Assembly (NCBI GenBank): GCA_021731165.1
Contig: JAKFXY010000016.1
Location: 1 to 55,974 of the forward strand
Direction of reading: 5' to 3'
DNA from: Acidobacteriota bacterium
GTDB taxonomy: Bacteria > Acidobacteriota > Vicinamibacteria > Vicinamibacterales > UBA2999
DNA: 55,974 bases
Below the pieces are notes generated by a model. It did not search any database. It was not told the origin of the DNA and saw only the letters and a list, made by a program, of their open reading frames with translations. Positions 16,101-22,076 of this stretch are shown here, in pieces; position 1 is the stretch's first letter; each line of letters begins with the position of its first letter. Position numbers and translations under genes: made by a program.

Positions 16101-16466
16101 GGTTACGCTCTCGCTCACCGACGCGAGATCGAGCTGCACGTTGACGCGCGACGTCTGGCTCACGCCGACCGGGATGGGCTCTTGTACGAGCGTCGCGAAC
16201 GAGGGAGCGCCCACCGTCAGCCTGTACTGACCCACCGGCAGCGCCAGCAGCCGGAAGAAGCCGTCCGCCTCGGCCGCCGTCTCGCGCGTGAACCCAGTCT
16301 CGATGTTGGTTACGACGACGTGCGCGCCCGCGAGGAGATGTGCGGTGCGATCGGAAACCGATCCTTCAATCGTTCCCGTCGGATCCTGTGCAAAGAGGCT
16401 CGAAGCCGTCAGCAAACAGATCAACGCCGCCCGAGTGGCCAATCGCCACGCTGTTCCTGGAGTCAT
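13191..16466 (-). CDS. TonB-dependent receptor, Oar-like with carboxypeptidase-regulatory domain
   Basis: A protein of 1,091 residues from the ATG that overlaps the preceding stop by ATGA. Order: signal peptide (ending LFAQ), a CarboxypepD_reg-like beta-sandwich (GTIEGSVSD to about residue 115), a plug domain (LPLNGRNFTQL, VNGMRPEQNVYLVDG, residues about 130-250), then a long barrel with Asn/aromatic-rich strands. It ends in FALKLMF, a C-terminal aromatic typical of outer-membrane insertion. No TonB box is obvious. This architecture is the expanded acidobacterial SusC/Oar-like type, usually for organic oligomers. Its place after three CMD genes and before an MFS permease suggests a dedicated uptake route. 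Confidence 0.92.
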   Translation of the reverse strand: MTPGTAWRLATRAALICLLTASSLFAQDPTGTIEGSVSDRTAHLLAGAHVVVTNIETGFTRETAAEADGFFRLLALPVGQYRLTVGAPSFATLVQEPIPVGVSQTSRVNVQLDLASVSESVTVAGRAGLVDTSTNVLGAIVTGRELVDLPLNGRNFTQLGLLQTGVAPLTAGVATAGGSLRQGQAYAVNGMRPEQNVYLVDGAQNMNRMDGGYALRLPVDAIAEFRILTQSAPPEFGGTGGATTSVVTRSGGNQLRGSVYEFLRNDRFDARNFFSDTVEPLKQHQFGGTIGGALRKDRLFAFGYYEGLRNTQGITTSATVPTAAERGGDFSGLGTPLLNLAAGGVPFPGNQIPQAAINPLASAVLGLYPLGNVSPSIYRATLVAKNVVDQAGARFDVNASGNDQLFARYSYSGGNNVNPISVRGSDAPGFPTRDDISTHSALASNTHILSPSMTNSLRATVLRHEFLFDQRLNQTPPSALGFGYASSNAVGQGPPFFNISGYTPIGGAITGPRNTTQNTFEVQDGLAWTNRSHLVKVGGEFRHTGIDMVQAIAPNAFYVFAGTFPTNNAIANLLLGSPVTFYQGLGDFSRGVRLWSIGSYAQDEWRATSTLTVNYGIRYERINPFTEIEDRLNGFVPGQQSVVRPDAPRGLLFPGDEGVGSGIAHSANAFMPRVGFAWDPTGDGTWSIRSSYGLFYEPFQNGAGTASQVAISATPAAQFNQYSGAGLNFQNPYLGRTIPEPNTFVRPSTVFALDVDATPPSVQNWNVSVQRSLFDRYLVEVRYVGAAGRNLPRNVEANPAVFGPGATAQNADRRRLYANCPADGSACDFSTVAMLRNIASSRYDAGQASVSRRFGSGVGFSVSYWLSRSMDHLSAMNLSGAAAKPLAGENDLAQNPFDLEAEWGPSLFDARHRMVASVSWQPQVADRAPVAVRTLFNKWQLNAIATHNSGTPFTVSDSANVALQANSPPISGFPASRPDLVGDPNAGPHTVNEWLSRSAFERLNIQTEAGQFGNAGRNIARGPAYTNVDVSMVRDFTLRGETRLQFRAEVFNVTNHVNLGLPVADLNSANFGRIFSAGPPRLVQFALKLMF

Positions 16467-17020
16467 CGCGCGGCACCCTGGATGGTCAAGGCGGAGTAGC
16501 CGTGCTCGGCGATGAGCGCGGCGCGCCGGCGATAGAACTCCGGATCGTCCGGGGCCCAGGTGGCGAGGCCATCTACGTAGCGGTTGCACATGCAGAACAC
16601 CGCCGCGATCAGGATCGTGTCGTGGATCTCGAGGTCGCTGGCGCCATGCTGGCGAGCCAGTGCGATGTCGGCCGCCGTGACATATCTCCCGCCTTGGGCC
16701 GTATTGCCCGCGATCGCCAGCAACGCCTTCAACTTGTCGGAGACCGCCGCCCGCTCGAAGTCGTCCTTCACGCATACGACGAGCGCCTCGTCACCGTGGA
16801 GGTGATGGGCGGCGACGGCCCCATGAATCGTCTGGCAGTACCGGCAGTCGTTCCGCGATGACACGTAGGTGGCGATCAGCTCGCGCTCGCCGGGCGACAG
16901 CGTGTTCGGCCCGCGCAGCAGGATGTCCACCAGCTCATTCAGCGGCCGCGCGGTGTCGGGCCTGAACGCCATGGGGCCGCGGATACCGGGCAGTTCAGGT
17001 GGAAAGTCGATGTGTGGCAT
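16463..17020 (-). CDS. Carboxymuconolactone decarboxylase-family protein (CMD 3)
   Basis: A protein of 185 residues beginning MPHIDFPPELPGI. The AhpD/CMD core is present: Glu in GERELIATY, then NDCRYCQTIH with the CXXC and the downstream His. That arrangement is typical of peroxidase-related members, which can be alkylhydroperoxidase-like or decarboxylate gamma-carboxymuconolactone. It is closely similar to CMD 1 (shared LLRGPNTL, SSRNDC, AAHHL, RYVDGLATW blocks) and less to CMD 2. Its stop overlaps the TonB receptor start by ATGA, a direct translational link between the enzyme and the receptor. Confidence 0.85.
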   Translation of the reverse strand: MPHIDFPPELPGIRGPMAFRPDTARPLNELVDILLRGPNTLSPGERELIATYVSSRNDCRYCQTIHGAVAAHHLHGDEALVVCVKDDFERAAVSDKLKALLAIAGNTAQGGRYVTAADIALARQHGASDLEIHDTILIAAVFCMCNRYVDGLATWAPDDPEFYRRRAALIAEHGYSALTIQGAAR

Positions 17021-17036
17021 ATGTGGTGGGCTCGGT

Positions 17037-17645
17037 TCAGTCGCGGATGTAGCCGCGCGATGCCAGCGTCTGGCCCTGCTGCCGATGGGCCTGGTCCGAC
17101 ATTTCGGGAACACCCGTCGCGGTGATCCAGCGGTTGTAGAAGTTGAAGAGCGCGCAGGTCGTGATCGCGTAGTAAATCGCTTCGTCATCCCAGCCCGCCG
17201 CCTGGAGGGCGTGCACGTCCGCCGCCCGCACCGCCGGAATATCCCTGGTGACCTTGCCGACGAATCGGAGGAGCAGCTTCTCCTTCTCGTCGATGGGGGA
17301 CTCGTCAAGGTGTCGCAGCACCTCCCAGACCAGCTCGTGATTCCCGAGCAATTCGCCGGCGGCTGCCGCGTGCGCCTTCGTGCAGAAACCGCAGTCGTTC
17401 TGGAAGGATGTATAGGCCGCGATCAATTCACGGAACCCAGGACTGATCGACGCAGGCTCCCGAAGGACGCCATGCGTGAACCGGCCCATGTGGGTCGTGA
17501 AGTCCTGGAAGGCAAACAGGTCCCAGATCTTCGAGTACTCCACATGGCGACCCTTGGCGTTTTCAATCAGCGCCCGGTACGGACCGGGCCGCGCACTAGA
17601 TTCGACGCCGGGCAGATGGAGCTGTGCCATGTCTGGCGGAGTCAT
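17037..17645 (-). CDS. Carboxymuconolactone decarboxylase-family protein (CMD 2, divergent copy)
   Basis: A protein of 202 residues. The ATG at 17645 is chosen because it overlaps the upstream stop by ATGA. Active-site pattern: Glu in FRELIAAY, then NDCGFCTKAH. It is about 20 residues longer than its neighbours, with an extra N-terminal segment (GRHVEYSKIWDLFAFQDFTTHMGRF) and a different C-terminus, though FNFYNRWITATG matches the place of RYVDGLATW in the others. The difference suggests a distinct substrate or a hetero-oligomer. CMD 3 follows after 16 bases. Confidence 0.85.
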   Translation of the reverse strand: MTPPDMAQLHLPGVESSARPGPYRALIENAKGRHVEYSKIWDLFAFQDFTTHMGRFTHGVLREPASISPGFRELIAAYTSFQNDCGFCTKAHAAAAGELLGNHELVWEVLRHLDESPIDEKEKLLLRFVGKVTRDIPAVRAADVHALQAAGWDDEAIYYAITTCALFNFYNRWITATGVPEMSDQAHRQQGQTLASRGYIRD

Positions 17646-18187
17646 CCCTGGCCCGGACGCACATAGCCTTGTCTGGCCATACGCTCACCCATCTGGTGAT
17701 AGGCCTGTGGGTCGGTGGGTGTCCACGTCGCGAGGCCATCAACGTACCGGTTGAACATGCAGAACGCCGCGGCAATCAGCACCGTGTCGTGAATCTCCGT
17801 GTCGGTCGCGCCTTCCGACCGCGCGCGCTCGATGTGGACGCTCGTGACCTGCTTTCCACCTTCGCGGACCTTGTCAGCGACGGCCAGGAGCGCCTTCAGC
17901 TTCGATGAGATCGGGGCGCTCTCGTAGTCGCGTCTCACGGCATCGACCAGGTCGTAGTCGCCTTCGAGATGGTGAGCCGCCGCGGCACGGTGGCTGGCCT
18001 GGCAGAAGTCGCAGTCGTTCCGGGAGGAAACGAAGGTGGCGATCATCTCCCGTTCACCGCTGGTCAGAGTGTTCGGTCCCCTGAGCAGCACTTCCGCCAG
18101 GGCACGCATCGGCACGGCCGTGGCGGGCCGGAAGGCAAAGGCACTGGTGATGCCAGGAAGATCCTCGGGTAAGGCGATGTGCGGCAC
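17642..18187 (-). CDS. Carboxymuconolactone decarboxylase-family protein (CMD 1), first gene of the operon
   Basis: A protein of 181 residues from a GTG, beginning MPHIALPEDLPGI. Core: Glu in GEREMIATF, then NDCDFCQASH. About half its residues are shared with CMD 3. No Shine-Dalgarno sequence is visible; a TAGAGT hexamer (18203-18198, minus) would start the transcript about four bases before the GTG, so the operon may begin almost leaderless. Stop and next start share ATGA. Upstream is a 350-bp gap holding a remnant of a winged-helix regulator on the other strand. Confidence 0.85.
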   Translation of the reverse strand: MPHIALPEDLPGITSAFAFRPATAVPMRALAEVLLRGPNTLTSGEREMIATFVSSRNDCDFCQASHRAAAAHHLEGDYDLVDAVRRDYESAPISSKLKALLAVADKVREGGKQVTSVHIERARSEGATDTEIHDTVLIAAAFCMFNRYVDGLATWTPTDPQAYHQMGERMARQGYVRPGQG

Positions 18188-18542
18188 GAGCCCGGCAACT
18201 CTAGCCGGCGCCCGAGTGGCGACTCAATAACCTGAAACCACTAGTCCGCCGCATGTGCGCGGCCTTGAAACCGTAGGCCGTGGCGACAGGAGGTGTCTCG
18301 TGCCGGACCGTTTCTCATCGACCGCGCTCGCTACCGCGTGCTTCGCGGCGAGGAGCCCCTGGACCTGTCGCCGAATCGTCTCGGCCGTTGCCGGCGCATG
18401 GCGACGATGGTAACGTCGTCGTCCGCTGTACACACAGGGACGAGGGGAGTAACCGTCGCCGGAATCGGTACGACCGTCGCACTCTATAGCCAATGGACGA
18501 ACGCTCGCCGCAGATGCGGGCGTCACGGGCATTGGAGGCGTG
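18188..18542. other. Gap between CMD operon and coiled-coil gene
   Basis: About 350 bp between divergent genes. It contains the likely CMD operon promoter next to 18187, the winged-helix remnant from 18293, and a GGAGG ribosome site at 18534-18538 for the following gene. Nothing else could be recognised. Confidence 0.6.
18293..18379 (+). pseudogene. N-terminal remnant of an OmpR/CadC-type winged-helix regulator
   Basis: After an AGGAGG at 18288-18293 the frame reads GPFLIDRARYRVLRGEEPLDL, then SPN. That matches the first two strands of a Trans_reg_C winged-helix domain (pattern F-G-x-F-x-x-D, L-R-G-E, L-x-P-K). The helices that should follow are missing: the frame continues with low-complexity sequence and no HTH. 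It therefore looks like the 5' stub of a deleted regulator gene, perhaps the former regulator of the divergent CMD operon. The end coordinate is approximate. Confidence 0.5.
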
Positions 18543-18911
18543 ATGGCGAGGGGAACACTCGTGGAACGCGTTGAGCAGTTGGAGCTTACGGTGCAGGGAC
18601 TCGACACACTGCCGGCGGAGGTCGCCGCGCTCGGCGAGCGGGTGGGCTCGGTGGAGACGCAGATTTCGCAACTCCGCGGCGAGATGCGCATGGAGTTTTC
18701 TGCCGTGCGTCAGGAGATGCATGACCTTCGACACGAGATGCGCGAGGGATTCATCTCGATCACGACAGAGTTGGGTCAGCAGATCGTCGAGACGGCGAGC
18801 CAGTCGCGAATGATGTTCGAAGAGGCGCTCAGCAGCAACGCGATCATCGCCGAACGCCTGGCCGGGCTGCTAGAGAGCCGGACGTCTCGCACGCCTCGGC
18901 GCAAGCGGTAG
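18543..18911 (+). CDS. Coiled-coil protein of unknown function
   Basis: A protein of 122 residues from an ATG with GGAGG upstream. Residues 8-90 are continuous heptads (VERVEQLELTVQGLD, then GERVGSVETQISQLRGEM, then FSAVRQEMHDLRHEM). A short helical part and a basic tail (SRTSRTPRRKR) follow. It has no signal peptide and no membrane segment. The tail could bind nucleic acid. Proteins of this kind are common beside toxin-antitoxin or regulatory genes, but nothing here identifies a partner. Confidence 0.65.
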   Translation: MARGTLVERVEQLELTVQGLDTLPAEVAALGERVGSVETQISQLRGEMRMEFSAVRQEMHDLRHEMREGFISITTELGQQIVETASQSRMMFEEALSSNAIIAERLAGLLESRTSRTPRRKR

Positions 18912-18976
18912 GAGCATCGCGGCCTTTATTCGGCCCCTGTCGTCGGGCGTTGTGTCCGTGCTGCCTCTGGGCGGCG

Positions 18977-19270
18977 TCAGGCCGCCTGTTCGTAGTCTTC
19001 CGACAGAGCGGGCACGACCTGTACGGCCGGTGCTTCGGCGCCGGAGAGTGCGGGCGTGCGGTCGAGGACGTGCTCCAGCGCCTGAAAGCAGTCGGGATCG
19101 ATACCTGTTCCGACGTCGCGTTTCATGATGTCGAGAACGCGCTCGATTGGAAGGCCCGCTCGATACGGCCGCGACGCTCGCAACGCATCACAGATGTCCG
19201 CGATACAGAGGATGCGGGCCGAGAGCGGAAGGTCGCCGGCGCCGTTGCCGTCTACAGCGGCGCCGTTCAA
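18977..19270 (-). pseudogene. C-terminal fragment of an HD-GYP/HD-type phosphodiesterase
   Basis: A frame of 97 residues. The block LPLSARILCIADICDALRASRPYRAGLP, given here in two parts: LPLSARILCIADICDAL and RASRPYRAGLP, matches the segment that follows the GYP motif in HD-GYP domains. It continues with a VLDIMKRDVGTGIDPDCF helix. The HD dyad and the preceding metal ligands are absent, so it cannot be an active c-di-GMP phosphodiesterase. It begins at a TTG overlapping the MscS stop, exactly where the HD-GYP would be cut. Most likely a deletion remnant, possibly still translated. Confidence 0.6.
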
Positions 19271-20328
19271 TGTGACGGAGGGGGGCCTGGCGGGGCCGCG
19301 GGCGCGGGCGGCACGGCCGCCGGCAGCGCAATACCCGCCTCGCGGAGCCGCGCCTGCAGCCGCATGATGAAGGCATGGCGTACTCCTGACAGGTCGGCGA
19401 GTGCACGCGCGCGCAGCACGACGGTTCCTCGGAGGACCGTGTCCGCGAAGGTGTGAAAGTGCACGACAGGCTCGAAGTCGCTCACGGCGCCCTCGACCTC
19501 GTGAAGGACGCCGCGCGCGACATCCATGGCGACGAGCTCGACCTGGGCGGCGTCGCTCCTGCGATCCACGACGATCTCAATCGGCACGGAGACCTCCGGC
19601 GTTGGCAAATTGAAGTTCGTCACGACGGCCTGTGACAGCTTCGCGTTCGGGACGACGGCGATGCTGCCGCTCGGCATTTCGAGCCACGTGGAGCGCCAGT
19701 TGAAGTCCACGATGCGTCCTTCGATGCCGGAGTCGAGCCGTACGTGATCGCCAATGCGCACCTGGCCAGCCATGGAGATGAAGAGCCCGGCAAAGAGATT
19801 CGAGAGCGGATCCTGCAGCGCGAGTGCGACCGCGAGGCCGCCGACGCCCAGCGCGGCGAGCATCGGACGGATCTCGATGCCGAACTGATTCAGCATGACG
19901 AGCAGGCCGAAGACGATGACGATCAGGCGGACGATGTTCTGGGTGAGACCTGACACCGGAACGCCGGGAACCGCGCGCGAACCGTAGACGGCGACGAGCC
20001 GTGTGGCGACGGCCGCCAGCGCAAAGGTCACCGACGCGAAAGCGGCAACGGCAATCGCGCCTGAGACAAGGAGCAGCCAGCGGTCGGTGATGGGCCAATA
20101 ACCCAGCGACAGCCAGATGCCGACGAGCGTGCTCCACAGCGGAACCCGCGACGTGAGCTCGCCGACCAGGATGTCGTCCCACTCACCGGGCGTGCGCTTC
20201 GCCAGTCGGGCAATACGGCTGACGATGACGACGTTCAGCAGGCGGCCCGCCAGATAGGCGCCGGCCATCGTCAGCATCGACCCGAGCAGCGGGCTCAACC
20301 AGGGCAGTTGTTCGAAGGCTGATGGCAT
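19267..20328 (-). CDS. MscS-family mechanosensitive channel
   Basis: A protein of 353 residues with three to four N-terminal membrane segments. The pore-lining helix and beta domain are recognisable: LAALGVGGLAVALALQDPLSNLFAGL (seen as LGVGGLAVALALQDPL and NLFAGLFI) then GDHVRLDSGIEGRIVDFNWRST (GDHVRL, EGRIVDFNWR) and VPNAKLSQAVVTN. It is a small-conductance type channel that releases solutes under osmotic downshock. The C-terminus ends in an unusual proline-rich tail (AAVPPAPAAPPGPPP), directly where the HD-GYP fragment starts, so the natural end may have been altered by a deletion. Confidence 0.9.
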   Translation of the reverse strand: MPSAFEQLPWLSPLLGSMLTMAGAYLAGRLLNVVIVSRIARLAKRTPGEWDDILVGELTSRVPLWSTLVGIWLSLGYWPITDRWLLLVSGAIAVAAFASVTFALAAVATRLVAVYGSRAVPGVPVSGLTQNIVRLIVIVFGLLVMLNQFGIEIRPMLAALGVGGLAVALALQDPLSNLFAGLFISMAGQVRIGDHVRLDSGIEGRIVDFNWRSTWLEMPSGSIAVVPNAKLSQAVVTNFNLPTPEVSVPIEIVVDRRSDAAQVELVAMDVARGVLHEVEGAVSDFEPVVHFHTFADTVLRGTVVLRARALADLSGVRHAFIMRLQARLREAGIALPAAVPPAPAAPPGPPPSH

Positions 20329-20459
20329 CTGAGGAGGTTAGCCGGGGCCGTCGGAAACGTCCATCTGATCAACGGATGCGCCGGTCTCCGCCTTGATTGA
20401 GCGGGGTGGCGATCCGCTCCACGCGACATCGAGGCACGAGAACCGTCCGCGAGCGGAGT

Positions 20460-21434
20460 CTAGAGGATCGCGTTCAGATAGCTCGATCCGACATTGAGGC
20501 AGTCGAAGACGTGCAGGCCGAGCCGTGACGCCAGCTCCTCGCAGACGGCGACGCCGCGGCAGCTGTTCCCGTAGACGTCGAGGCGCGGTGAATACGTGCC
20601 GATCCCAAGCTGGCGGTTCACGACGGCGATGACGCCGCCGCCCACGCCGCTCTTGGCCGGCACCCCGACCCGGTACGCCCATTGCCCGGAATAGTCGTAC
20701 ATCCCGCATGTGAACATGATCGACAGCATGTCCTTCACCTCACGGATGTCGAACGCGCTCTGGCCGGTGACTGGATTGCGGCCCATGTTCGACAGCGTCG
20801 CGGCCATCATCGCCAGGTCGCGGCACGTCACCTGGATCGCGCACTGCCGGAAATAGACGTCGAGCGCGGCTTCCGCCTCGCCTTGCAGCATCCCGAAGTT
20901 CACCAGCAGATGCGCGATCGCGCGGTTGCGGTGCCCGGTGCGGCGCTCCGACTCGTACACGTTCATGTCAATCGACAACGGGCGGCCCGCCAGCGCACTC
21001 AGTCGCTCCACCACGCGATCGATCGCCGCCCCGCCGTGCTGCCCATGAAGGAGGGCCGTGACGGTGATCGCGCCGGAATTGATCATGGGGTTGTGCGGCC
21101 GGTTGGTGCCAGACTGCAGCTCGATCGCGTTGAACGGTTCCCCGCTGGGCTCGACGCCTACGTGCTGCGAGACCGCCTCGTGCCCCAGGGCCTCGAGCGC
21201 CATGCCGAAGGTGAACGGCTTCGAGATCGACTGAATCGTGAATTGCCTGTCGCAGTCTCCGGCTTCGAACATCTGGCCCTCGGACGTCACCAGGCAGATG
21301 CCGAACTCGTCGGGCTTCACGAGAGCCAGCTCGGGAATGTAGGTGGCGACGTTGCCCTGGTTGAGCGAGGCATACTCAGCGTGAAGCCGATCGATCAGGA
21401 CCTGCAGCTCGTGCGTGGTCGAGGGGGTCGTCAT
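20460..21434 (-). CDS. glsA: Glutaminase
   Basis: A protein of 324 residues that hydrolyses glutamine to glutamate and ammonia. It has the serine-dependent beta-lactamase-like fold with the S-x-x-K pair at S69 and K72 (SISKPF). Other family blocks are NRPHNPMINSGAI, the Y-E-S-E and N-R-A-I-A stretch, and AKSGVGGG near 255. A TTG five codons upstream is possible; ATG is preferred. No ribosome site is obvious. It is followed by 130 bp without genes and then the MscS gene, so it probably has its own promoter in the 200-bp gap upstream. Confidence 0.93.
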   Translation of the reverse strand: MTTPSTTHELQVLIDRLHAEYASLNQGNVATYIPELALVKPDEFGICLVTSEGQMFEAGDCDRQFTIQSISKPFTFGMALEALGHEAVSQHVGVEPSGEPFNAIELQSGTNRPHNPMINSGAITVTALLHGQHGGAAIDRVVERLSALAGRPLSIDMNVYESERRTGHRNRAIAHLLVNFGMLQGEAEAALDVYFRQCAIQVTCRDLAMMAATLSNMGRNPVTGQSAFDIREVKDMLSIMFTCGMYDYSGQWAYRVGVPAKSGVGGGVIAVVNRQLGIGTYSPRLDVYGNSCRGVAVCEELASRLGLHVFDCLNVGSSYLNAIL

Positions 21435-21642
21435 GGGTTCGATGTGCAAGGGCGCGGTGGCAGTCGCAACAACCGTGCCTCGGTGGTGTCGAGCGCCCGA
21501 ATCGACAAGTCGATGGCGGCATTGACGTTAGCGGTAGATGAACGACAGGGGAGTGCCGATGCCGGCAGACACCATTGTCCGATCGACACGAAAGACCGCC
21601 ATTTGTGACGTGAACGCCGGCAAGGACCGTCAGGCACGTTCG

Positions 21643-21996
21643 CTACGTCTTGTGGCCGTCGAAGCTCGCGATCGCGGCCGCCTCGCTCTCGTGAATGTCA
21701 AAGATGCTCAGCAGCTTGGCGAAACCCAGCAGATCGCGCAGCCGCTTGTCGGGATTGGCGAGCTTGAGGGCCCCGCCGCCCTTGGTGACGGCGGTCTGCA
21801 CCTGCAGCAACTGCCCGAGGCCCCAGCTGTCCACATACGACACTCCGCCGACAGCCAGCACCAGCCTGCGCCGCCCCTGCTGCAGCAGACTGACGATCTT
21901 GTCTTTCAGCACGAGATCGCCGCTCTTGTTCAATGTCAACTCGCCGGCGACGGTGACGACGGTGACGTCGCCGACAATGCGGTCGTCCAACTGCAT
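21643..21996 (-). CDS. STAS-domain protein, anti-sigma factor antagonist type
   Basis: A protein of 117 residues made of a single STAS domain. The phospho-acceptor position is S57 in VDSWGLG, where SpoIIAA-like proteins have D-S-S-G-L-G, so regulation by a kinase/phosphatase partner is plausible. The strand GDVTVVTVAGEL opens the domain. A GGAGGAG ribosome site precedes the ATG. No anti-sigma kinase is adjacent. It is divergent from the cNMP/CBS/DUF294 gene and shares a symmetric promoter region with it. Confidence 0.85.
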   Translation of the reverse strand: MQLDDRIVGDVTVVTVAGELTLNKSGDLVLKDKIVSLLQQGRRRLVLAVGGVSYVDSWGLGQLLQVQTAVTKGGGALKLANPDKRLRDLLGFAKLLSIFDIHESEAAAIASFDGHKT

Positions 21997-22031
21997 GGCT
22001 CCTCCGGATCAAGTGGGCGTGTCTGTGCGGC

Positions 22032-22076
22032 GATTGTAGTGCGGCGTGGCGTCGTCGTGCGAGTCACACTACAATC
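22032..22076. promoter_or_regulatory. Symmetric divergent promoter between STAS and DUF294 genes
   Basis: GATTGTAGTG (22032-22041) and CACTACAATC (22067-22076) are a perfect 10-bp inverted repeat around 25 bp. Each arm contains TACAAT, a good -10, facing outward: one toward the STAS gene, one toward the DUF294 gene. The predicted starts are near 22026 and 22082. Read from sequence only. Confidence 0.5.
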
